From positions 1,286,832-1,350,831 of the forward strand of contig JAAGOF010000300.1 of assembly GCA_010645155.1 (NCBI GenBank): a DNA stretch of 64,000 nt. Direction: 5' to 3'. The notes beneath the pieces were generated by a model that was given only the letters and a program-made list of their open reading frames with translations, was not told where the DNA came from and did not search any database. Position numbers and translations under genes: made by a program. Each line of letters begins with the position of its first letter. The first letter of the stretch is position 1. Source of the stretch: Tigriopus japonicus. Taxonomy: Eukaryota; Arthropoda; Copepoda; Harpacticoida; Harpacticidae. Positions 24,601-36,600 of this stretch are shown in pieces.

Positions 24601-27600
24601 CAGCTCTCGTTCCACACCAGCCTCACCTTCAAGATCTCGAGGTGGAGGCCTTTCCGGTGGCGAAGAGCCGCGTTGCACGTGCATGACCTCGGCCGACCAT
24701 TTCGCGGGACGTCGATCCAATGACCCACGATTGAGAGGTAATACCCACAGATTGCCGGGTGCTAACATTTTTTGGAATTTCACATAACCGAGTACAGACC
24801 TTCCCTTGGTGATCGTTGAAAGTAGCAGCTGCCTTCCTTTTCCCCCGTTTCCCAATGAAGGCGCAAAATGTGAATAGAGCTACTAATATACCAATGCGTC
24901 CCTGATTCGTTGATCAATGTTGTGCAAGTCCCTTGTTAAGAGTCCCCACCCTTTCCAGCAGTAACTCCTTGTGGCGCAAGTGGCAGTTCATCCCAGCATC
25001 ATCACCACACCCATGGATCTTCCCACGATGCCAGACGTAAGCGTGAGACTCAGAGTACGCCCAGTAGTCCAACTAGAGGGCGCTCCGCCAGTCGGACCGC
25101 TCAATGTACTTGTATGACCCCGGAGCAGTTTGCTGTGCTACAAGGTTACCAGCACGCTTCTTCCTCCAGGGGTACGTTCAAAGCATTTGCATCCGCTTCT
25201 CACTCTTCTTCATCCTCTTCTTCTACTACTTCTTCAAGTACTACTTCTACTACTCCTTCCCCAAGATCCATCTCCTCCTCCACTTCTTCGTCTCTTGATG
25301 TTCCCTAGTTAAGAGCTTTGAACTTCGACCAATATATTGATGCATTCATTCATTCATTCCATTCCATTTCACCCTCTCCTGATCTTGGAACCTTATTGGT
25401 CTCTGTTTTGCGTGCTTGCTCATTGTTTGGCGCCGTTGTTGTTGTTGTTAGCGAGTGTCTCTTTGTTTACTGATTTCCGTTTGTGTTATGACATTACTTT
25501 TGATGTGGTTTTGTTTTCCGATTGGTAATGAAATTGATGTGTGGTGTTTCCAAATTATTGTTGCATATGTTCTCAAATGGAAGTATGGAACTAACATTGA
25601 AAAGCCCATGTGCATATTGGCCCATGACCTTGAGAGCCTTTCGTGATATGTTCCTTGTTCTTGGCAGCTGAAGCTCCATTGAAAGTTTTTGTCATTGCAT
25701 GTTTTGATGCATATCTAGCTCTACTTTCCGCTCACTCCAGGAACAATTCACGCAAGTTACACTTTTCATGGTTCCAAGGTTTTGGTTGGGTTGTCATAAA
25801 ACCACAATTTGATAGGTGGTTCTATCGGGCATGATGAAAGTAATGAAATTACCAAAGCATGCGTTGAGATGGTCTTTTGAAGATAACATCACGGTAGAAA
25901 AGCTGGAATGTTCAATCCATTTCCGAGAAGGTCTCTCCAATTTTCGTGTGTGTTTTTTTTCTCTCTCTGGAAAGAAAGTTAAAGCTTTTGTTTGGACGCA
26001 GTCTTGTGGAACGGAAAATTGAGTGGGAATATGAGTCTGCTCGTTCTTCCATCCTTCTTTTTTGCTCAATTTACTGGTGCTGAATTGTAAAACTTCCACG
26101 TCTATTCCAGGCTCTCAAACCTTGCCAAGAAACCTATCGGGATCGAGAGATGATGTATCTGATGCCAGCCGAGTGTCGGGGGCTCATTCAAGTAGCTCCG
26201 TCTATGACAATGTCAAGAGAAACGAATCTCGAATGGCAAATCAAGCAGGAGATGGCTATGGGAGCGTTCGAGAGGCTGACAGGACTCGTTTGAGTCAAAG
26301 AGACATATCCCGCTCGGCTGATCAATCGGGTCGAGGCACGCCCAGACAGCCAGGGGGTTTTGACTCCACACGAAATCGGCGGGGACGCAATGAGCTAATG
26401 AATTCCAAATCCGTGGACTATCACGACTCCCGACAAACTGGCGGTGGTCACCGGGCAAGTATCTCTATGGGAAGTGCTCATCAATCCCGCGCTGACCACG
26501 TGCGCCGAATGAGGAGTAAGAGCACGGATCAGCTGCACCATCCGGAAGATCGAAATTGTAGCCGTTTTGATAGCGGCACCCTGAAGCGCATGCTCAAACC
26601 TGTGCAAACGGCGCCAGAGTCGCCAGTGACGTCACCAGAGGGGGGCCGACGAGGCAAGACTGGAATGAGCTCGATGAGCGGGAAACAGCCCAACAACGGC
26701 TACCACCCAGTCCAATCTAGCCAACGATATGACAGTGACCGGGAAGGGGGGTTCATGTCCGAGCCAGAACCGGCCGGAAACCGTGTACGTCGTAACACCA
26801 ATCAAGCGCAACCAGTTGACATGGCCAACAACACCTACCGTGACATTGGCCGGACATCAACGGGCAATAATCAGTTCTACAAGACTCGTGGGGGCAACGG
26901 TGCTATGCGCAACCCCAACAATAGGTCCCTGTATTTGGACTTCAACGAACAGGGTGTGCCACGTGATCACGCCGGGTCACCTCCATCCGATTCCGGCGGC
27001 ATTTTTGATTCCCATTGCTTTGCCACCACCCCTTCGTCCAGTAATGGGAATAGTGACCTTGAGGGCAATGACACCACGCGTGCTTCTCCCACATCTCAGC
27101 TCTTAATGGATTATGAGGAGCATCTTCGAAACACTTTGGAAAAGGGCATGGACGCCGAGAGCTACAGTTTACACACCTTCGAGGCACTCTTGACTCGATC
27201 GATGGAAAATCTAGGTAAGACAGCTCGTCTGAACCAAAATGTTCTTCTTGGTTTGTAATGTCATTTTCATTTCCATGTTGTTGTTGTTTTTGGACGTCGG
27301 GCAAGTTCTGCTTGATATTGGCGTCTTAATACCACTGGAGTTCGTGAAAGTATATAGTCATCGTGGTGACTTCAATTTTAGTTGAAGTAAAGGTCACTAT
27401 GCACTCTTTTTTCGTACTTTTGCGGATGTAGAGAGGAGTCTTTTATGTGTTTTTGTTATCATCAAACGCCCCTACTTTGCACATAATTTAGAGTTCCGGT
27501 TAAAGAAAGTGCAGGGAAGAAAATTCAAAGGCTGCAGGATAATGAACTAATTCCAACGAAACTGGTTTCCTTGAGCGGCCCTGCTCATAAATCAATACGG

Positions 27601-30600
27601 AATGGAGCCCGACTTGACAAGTGAAAGGAAGAGAAGAAATCGTGGCGCTTCCAGTCGAATGGGATCTTGACTGCTCCAACCAGGGTTGGCTGACGAGGAC
27701 GACTCTATTACCTAATTGAGGGCCTGAGTTGTTCCATAACCCATTTACTGCTCTCTTGAAGGGCCCTTTTTCGCCTTCAAAAGATCTCTTCATTTGTCGC
27801 AATTCCCCTTGGTGCAAAATGTGTTTCGAGTTTTGACGTTATCCAAGCCCACCATCAGTAAGGGTGAAGTCAAATTCCATTAGGAAAGTCAAGACGCAAG
27901 TATCTGGGAGAGGCAGCAAGCATCAAGTTTTTCGCATGTCACATACAAGTCAGTGACGGCTCCTCAAATCCAGATTCTTTCTGACAGAATAAAACCTCGA
28001 GCATGACTAAACCCTGAGAGAGAGAAGCGCCCTTCAGAAGCCTTTTCGTTGCTCAAGGCAAATTGAATTTGGAGAGGAAATGGAAGGGTGTCCATTTGAT
28101 TGGTCTTTCCTTATCGGGATTCAGGTACGATTCGTCTCAAAGCAATAGGATAATGCAGTCTATTCGAATCACTTTCTTCTCGTACATTTTGCTCATCTTC
28201 CCATATCCATTCTGGACAACAACTGTAGAGAAGGCCTTTCCAAACACCCTCTGCTTTAGGTTTATGTACATCTGGCTAAGTAATAGTAAATTGTGTTCTG
28301 TACTATAGAGGATGACAAGACAGGCAGCAGAAATGGTAGCTCTGAACCGTAGCAGCAGTTGTAATAGTAAGATAAGTATGGTTGGACTGAAGAGGAGCCG
28401 AGCGTATTCGAAGTAGTCGGAGGAGTCTTGGTTCCCACTTGTGAGAGAGAGAGATAGAAGAACTCCTCTCGGAGAGACCACAATGGCCTTCCACGGATGA
28501 AACCGCTCTTCTCTCATAGACATGACATGAGATAGATCAAATTGCATTGCCACTAGAGGGATTTGAGAACACGAGCAATGGATCCCTGGATCGGTAGGGC
28601 GATGGAATGATCAGCCGAGACGAGTATCGAGCTCCTCCGCCTTTTGTAATTTAGCTGGACAACCAAGGTTACACCACGCAAGGACCTTCAAATCTGTGAG
28701 TTTCCAATCTGGGTAATAGATCTTGTGCAACGAGTAATTGTTCTGTCTTAGGTCCCTTTGACTTAGCTGACCCTGGGAAACGAGAACTTGCTGAAGGGCT
28801 AGCTATTTGTCTTCAGCCATTGTGCATGAACTATTGGAACAGTCGAGGATGCCGTTAGGGCCTAACATTGAATGTCTACTTCCCCTTTCATATTAGAGGC
28901 CATCTTATACCATGGCCTCCCGATGCCATCCCCGATGCCATCATCATCATCATTGATGGGGAGGAACCATCGAATGAGTTTCATTGACACGCCCAGTTCC
29001 TTCAAATTGCGAACACCTCCCCCTCAACCTCCTCCTCGTAGAGCCATTTCCACCATTCAAACGTCAGGAGGCAACGAGAACAGAATTCACGATGTCCTCC
29101 AAGATGACTGGGCAGAGTGGGGCTCCCTGCTGAGTCGGAGATCTTTAAAATGTCTCAATGACAGTCTTCCCGAGTATTCAAGTTCGCCGACAAGCCAGTG
29201 GGGACACTGTTCTTCTTCCAAGGCATTGAGTGGCAGCAGCTGCAGAAGGAATAGTCCTCACGTCGGCAAGAGATCTGTGTCTCCGTCATTGAGTTGTTCC
29301 CATGGTGGTCCTAAATCTCGGAGACCCTTGCTCGATGAAGCCGTATCCCACATCCATGCCCGAGTTGCATCATCGTCTCCAAGATCATCGTTTTGTGTGG
29401 TGGGTCGACGAGACCTTCCTCCTCCTGGAGAATGGACCAACAACGAGGACGACAACAACAACAACGACCACCACCACCACCACCACCACGTCTTTCCTCC
29501 TGCTAATGCCCCAAACGAAAGGTTCCGTGGAACAGGAGCGGAGGGAAGTGAACCAGAATGTGGAAGATTTGCTGAGCTCACGGCCGCAAATGATGGGAAT
29601 GACTCACAGATGATTAGACATCCATCGCGGCCATCATGGGAGGGCAATGTTGTTCCATTTGCTCCCTCATTTTCATCGCCTACAACGTCATTACGAGGTT
29701 AGAAGGGCAAAAGATGAAACGACCCAAAGGCGGGTCCAAGGAGCTGACTTGAAACTCCAAAAAAAGGCTACTCGGAATGACCCATTTCTTATTCTTCTTT
29801 CCCTTCCTTATCCAACGTGGTTTTTGCTTGATCGTGTTCAATCTTGACTAAAGCCTCTTTTATGCATCCTCGTCCTCATCCTCGTCTTGCTGCTTCTCTG
29901 GTGGCCTCCACACGCCACTTGGGTAGAGGGCACTCACTCACTCACTCACTCGTTCGTCCTTCTTGGATCTTGATCTAGCTTACAAGCTTGCTTTGAGTGG
30001 AGCGAAGAGAAGAGGAATGAAAAGAATGAAACCCGTCCAATTCCTGGCTCACTATTCACTAACAAGGCGTTGTGGTCCCTAACTGTTTTCATTCATCAGC
30101 CCCAACCAAAGCGACTTCTTGACTTGAAATGCCTACCAAACTAAAACGACTAGAACTGATTTGAGACCATCTAACATTGGAGGTTCAAGCCTCCAGAACC
30201 CTAGATCGCATTAAAATCACACGCCATAGAGCTCAAATGGCTTCATTCTGTCCGTCTCTCTTTCTCTTTCGATCCCTTGTCCTCCCTTTAAATCCCATTG
30301 GGGCTTTCTTTGACAAAAAGAGTATGGACATGGACAGAATTGATTTATCTCTTGTTCACCTCCCTGAAGTCCCTAGATGAGATGGGAAGGGATCAGTCTA
30401 GTGTCTGGTCCGCGAGCGGTTTTTGAGCCAGCTTCTCCCGGATGGCCTTGTTCCTTGGGCTTCTTTCTTTCTTTTTGCTCTACCATGCTCGATGGTTGCC
30501 CGTGTGCGTGCGTGTGTGAGAATGAGAGTGTCTCCGCCGATCTAGCTTTCTCGCTTACTAATTGATCCCTTGATGACATTCTTCGCCTCTTCTTTTCTTC

Positions 30601-33600
30601 TCTGAACACAGATGAGATCCTTAAAGGAGTTGTCGTGAACTAATTGATGACCACAATTCCTATTTTCTCACCAAGAAAACTAACACAACTCTTTTCGTAA
30701 CGACTCGATCGATCAACCACGTTCCATTTTACATCATAAACTATCTTACACTTTCAGAGCATGACTTGCACGAACTTGGGACAGATTTGAACCAACAACC
30801 CTCCTACTTCAAACGAAGACGTAAGACCCTGCTCATCCAATTTCGACTAATGGTCTTTTCATGAAGACATTTCCCCTATCCTTCGTTTGTAGGTGATTCC
30901 GACCACGTGCGATCACGAACCATGCCATCTCGCGGAGGCAGTGTGCGAGAGGTTGCCGCGGGTTTAGATGCCCCTATCTCTCTCCGCAGTAGTCGATCGG
31001 GCCTGTGTGGATCCCAAGGGAACCAGCCCATGTTAGGGCGACCACGATCTGTGAATTCGAGCTTTGATTCGAGACGTGGGCCCCATTCCGGACTCCCGAG
31101 TTCGGCACAATCAAGTTTGGATCAAACCGGGTACATGTCGGACAGGAACGACTTGTCAAGATTCCCCCAAAGTCGAGGGGGAGGTCTCATGAATGGCAAC
31201 GGATTCATGCACCAAAGAAATCTAAGGTGAGATCGATGATGGGAGATATTTTTGTATGATCGGCAAAATGATGTGTGATGCAAGAGATGAAGAGGGGTGG
31301 TGAAGAGGGCACTATTCTAGATAAAGTTTCTCGCTTTTAGATTGGCGCCAATGGGTGGCAGCAGTCGTCAGGACAGTATTCGGTCTGGTTACGTGTCTGA
31401 CCACGAGGCTCTCTCGTCCTCTCAGCCTCATATGATTCACGGCCTCTCCTCATCCATGCAACAGTCGAGTCTAGATGGCGCTCATTTACAGAACCAGGAT
31501 GCCCGAATGTGCTATCTGACGTCATCAGAGGTAAGAAAAGAAAGCTCCCTTCCCTTCTGTGCGCCATCTGGCGTTGAAAATACGAAACGCTAAAACGTCT
31601 AATCGCCATTTTGTACGGTTATGCAACTTGGAAATGTTCATAAGTTTTCTAATACATTGCCAATGGTTGATTGGGAATTCGTCGAAAGCGTTTGCGAGGA
31701 AAGGATTAATGAGTTTGCATTTGGTATGTTTCGAAAGCTAGTTAGTCTATTTCCTTTTCCAATCCATGCGGAAAATAGAAGATATGAAGCACAACAAAGC
31801 GCTCCAATTTATTTGGTTTGCCCATGAATCGTCCAATGCGTAATGACCCTCAAAATTTGAGTGAAACTCAATAACATTTCTTCAATTAGGTATCGGAAAC
31901 ACACAAAATTTCAAAGATGAATACAAATCCGTGACCGTCATGTTGAGTGAAGCATTTATTTGAGAGTCATTAAATCGGTTTTTAAACAACCCACATCTTA
32001 GCCACTTTTTTGACATTTTCCGATGAAAATAATTTGAAAAACTTCATTTCATATTTACTTGTTGCTTCATATTTTTTTCCATCTTGATTTCTTGCATGAT
32101 ATCAGATGACCTTAAATCTGTGCACATGCTCAATCTGGTTTCATGTACCTTTTTAGGAGGAATACTAGAAACCACGTTTTAGAAGTTACATTTAGCCAGC
32201 TGCAGATCAAAATATGATATATCAATTAGCTTGTGTTAGTTCCTAAGTTCTAGAAAAAAAATAATTGGCTATGAATGTGCTGCAAACACATATTTATAAG
32301 GGGGTGTCGTTAAACATATTCTACACTTGTTCCGGTTCCTTAACAATCAACCTCATTGTTCCATTACAGATAGAGCTCTATCCTCTAGAGTATATGTTCG
32401 AAAAAAATTGAATACATATTTAGCAATACAAAAGCCAAATTGCATACCCTACTTCGAAAAGCGAAATGAACAGTAATTCATCAAATTGACCGGAAGTCAA
32501 ATTCTTCCATAGTATGTTGTTAGTCGTGACCAATTGGCGATTTTTTTTGAAAAGATGAACGCCCAATCCCATGGAGGGTCAGTCGATTTGGAAGCATAAT
32601 TTTGTGTTGAGAGCTTTTTTTTTGATCGAGAAATCCATGAGTTGAATCACTCTCCCCGGATGAGAGATCCTCTACTTACACAATTTATCAAAATTGAATA
32701 ACTTTCACGGACACTCCAAAATGCAAAGCAATCAAGTTATGGACAGTTTCAAGATAGAAAGCCCAAAAAATATCATCATAATATCCTTGTTTAGGAAAAT
32801 TTCCAGAAACTTGAATGGACGTCTTAAATGTTACCTACAATTTGCCGGAAGAACGTACGTTTAAGCTAAAGATAGAATGTTTTTTTTTACGTTTATGAAG
32901 TAACATATACTGTAATAGTGAAAGTGGACACTGTCGTACAGTATCGGAAAAAGTGTTTGAAAACCAATGTTTAAGTTTTTCATAGATTTTAAATTGATGG
33001 AATGACGTGTCAGCCATGGTAAGCAGTAGTGATGGACCGAAAGGGCTCATAACCGAAACCGAAAGTTTCGGCCGAAAAAGGGCTTAACCGAAACCGAAAC
33101 CGAAAGCAGTGTTCACTGTTTACAAAATTATTCAAATGCAAAATCCGCATTAAAAATTAGAAAGTGTTCGATGTTGGGTAGTCGCAAATTTTGAAAAATC
33201 TTAAAACTTAAATTTCAGAGCTTTTTGGACCATTTTTTTTTTCGATTTTGTTGTCAAACTCCATTTTATATATTGCTTGTCTGCTTTCGGTTTCGGTAGG
33301 CATAACCGAAACCGAAACCGAAATTTCGGCCGAAAGCGCTTTCGGTCCATCACTAGTAAGCAGTGATGCTATAAGAAGGGAGTGGATTTTTAGTTGGTGA
33401 AAACGAAAACAAGTTAACTTCATGGTCAGCTTTTGTCGACAAAATAGTTGGTAAAATTGTTGAAAAATTTCAAAATAATCGGAAAGAAGGTCAAATAGTT
33501 GGTAAAAAGGTGAACATTTTCGTTTATGCGGTGTGTTTTGAACTTCTGGTGGGTCCATGTCAAAGGTTTTTTGCAAGAAGGGAATGTTTAATACAGTCCT

Positions 33601-36600
33601 TCTCCAAAGGTAATAATTGTATTTCAAAAAATAGAAAATAGCAAGAATTCAATGCTAAATTTGGAAAAGATCAAATGTCTTTAAAAGGTAAGAAAATTTT
33701 CAATATATTTCCGGAAATCCATAAAAATCGAAAAAAGTTGAAAAAGAGCAAAATATGCACGAATAAAGGTAATTTTTGTATAAAGGTGCCCAGAATAGTT
33801 GGATGAATTGATCAAAACTACAAAATAATTAAAATTGTTCAAAATTGGGAAGAAAGTGAAAGAAAAAACTGTCCACTCTATTGTTATTATTATTATTATG
33901 AAAAGAGTCGAATATAATCAAACCATCAATGACAACTCACATACCGGTTTTAGACCCTAGGCAATCCATTAGTTTAGTCAATTTCACTTTTGAAGTTCGG
34001 CAACCCTGAAAACCAAACAATTTAATTTCGTCAAAAACATTTGGACTTGGAAATCATTCTCTAAGGCAGGCTTTGGTTTTGACACGTTGCAGAGGTGTCC
34101 GTTTGGTCTTCATTTCCTCGAAATTAAGCATTCGTTTAAAACTTACTTCAGCCTTTGTTCCGTTGGGTCTATGCATTCCCGGGAAAGGCTCAAACTTGTG
34201 TGGATTGCTTCGCCATTCGAACTATCCATCTTCCTCATTGTCAGCCACACTGATGAGGATAAGAGCATTCGAAGAATCGAAGCGAACTTTTTTTCCTCGC
34301 CCTGTTGTCCATTCTGTGACCCTCCATCATTTTGAGGTTTGAACAAAAACTTGAGAGAGAGAGAGAGCAACCAACCAAATAACCGGCCTTCTAATCGGGC
34401 CTCCGACCTCGTTCTTCATTTGCAGAACTGGCCCACTCAGAGCCAAGTTGACCTCAGCAAAAAAAAACATACACGTTATTCGATTACGAGCCAATTCTAC
34501 TAAGAAAAAGGCCTCTTTTCGTACATCACATTACAAAGATGATAGGAGCTGCAATTCTCCTTCTCACATCTTGACAGGCATCAAGAACGAATGGATTGCT
34601 TAAGGCATTAGTCGCACCAATGAGTTCCAAGCCACCGAAAATGCCTTGTCATGAGGAATTCAGCAGAACTCACACATTCGTTAGAGAAATACGTACATTT
34701 CTGGACGAAAGATGACCATAAGTAACGATGAGCTTTAACGTTTTCCATGGGTCATTTCACACTTCTGGACAACATCTCGTGCCTCTTTTAGTTGCTTTTT
34801 CCTCCATTGCCAGGGACTTGACAAAAAAGGCCGAAGGCTTTGGTGCTATAGACTGAGGAAAATCCTTTTGGTAAACCCTTTGGCTTAGCCAAGTGCAACA
34901 TTGGGTCAAGATTTCATAAAAGGTATCGCAAGAACCTGAATCCAAACCAATCTGAACAAAGAGATCGAGGTCAGGAAGGAACTGTTTTATTGTGAAGGAA
35001 AGTTACTTGAAGATGCTACCAATTCTAGAACATGCCTAAGATGTGTTTTTGAAAGAAAGGTAGCTTTTGAGGAAAGGTCAAGGGTAGTTTTTTTGCTAGC
35101 TATTAAAAGAGACAGTTTGAGTCAAAGCTTTAAGTGTCAAGTTGCTAGAAGCAGAATGAAAAATTAGATTGCGACTCAAAGTTCCGAATAGAAAAAACAG
35201 GTTTTTTTCGAGGAATAATGGAGCGTTGTCAAGGTTTGCCAATAGTAACTCGTCGGTGGACCATTTTCCGTATAAATGTTCATTGTATAGATTATATAAA
35301 TGATTTATTTGTTTACAGGGAATCGCATCTAAGAGGCCCTTTAATTCAATTTATACTTATTTTCTACCACTCAAGCCACTATGGTGAACTTACTAAATCT
35401 CGAGGAGATCAAACCAGCCACAAGTTGGATTCAAATAGTAGCTTTTGCAAAACTATATCGTGACAACAATCCTATTTCAAACCATGATTAGATCCAAAAA
35501 ATCATTAATTTGTCTGAAAACTGTAGATACGTGGCTCAGGAATGTAGTGATTTGTTTTGACTATGTTGATCATGAGGAAAAGGATCATTTTGTTGCTTAG
35601 TTCTGAATAGTCAAAGTCAAATTTTTAAATTCAAACTTCCAGTGACAACACAAAAAATATCTATATTTTACCATAACACAAGGACGACGCCATTGAATTG
35701 GACGCTCATGCCAGCACTAAGTTTCAGCTGTTTGCCCTCGTTCGTGTTGGTTATTCGGGTACGTCATTGTGCGGAATTTCATGCCATTAAATGACATGTT
35801 ATCCAAGGGAAAGCAAGAGTAAACGCCAGTCATTGACTAGACCAGGGGTCGGCAACTGGTGGGCCGCGGCCCAAATGTGGGCCCAGGTGTGATCGTTGGT
35901 GGGCCCAGGAGCTATGTAGCAAGTCCAAAATAGTGGGCCCGAGCGCCATCCATAGTACTGGACTCGTGGGCCCAAAGCTCTTTGATCGCTAATTTGTGGG
36001 CCCCTGAACCTACCAATGCCTGTTTGATGGGCTCCTGACAACACGAATCAAATTTCGTGGGCCTTGACCCAAAAGTGGTTGCCGACCCTTGGACTAAACT
36101 CTTTGAATTATGACCATTCCTTCTCCTAATAAATTTTTGTATCATCAACATATGATGGGATATCGGCATTTGTACCAAACTTCTAAACAGGAGCAACATA
36201 ATGATTTAGTTTTAGTGGTTTAGCTCTTGGTAAAGGTAATGGCTCAGCTCCTGATCTGGAGATCAATTGGAGACTAGTTATCCGCTAAATCTCAACTAAA
36301 CAATGTTGTCAATTTTTTTTCTTGAGAGCATTCATTAGACTTCAGCAATTTTATTTACTTGATTCTATGATGGTTATTCTCTTAATTCATGGGTAACAAC
36401 AAATTGAAGTGTCTGAGTTATTGTTGCACGAAAAAACGGAACAGGATACAAGATCACCAAACTTGTGTTGATTATTTTGAAAATATGATTAATCATAGTA
36501 ACAATTATAGTGGTTTCAAAGTGAGCAAATACATACATATACAATTGTACAATTGAAGTGTTTGCAAATACAAGAAGATGGTATAAGACAGGGGTTCTCA

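Noticed and set aside
29258..29647. 129-codon minus frame with poly-Trp
   Set aside because: Antisense shadow of the His codons in the 28897-29697 exon.
33060..33325. CCGAAA repeats as telomere-like sequence
   Set aside because: They sit between hAT TIRs with target duplications and are too few and interrupted for a telomeric array.
33208..33627. 139-codon minus frame
   Set aside because: Partly lies inside the hAT MITE, built from its CCGAAA repeats.
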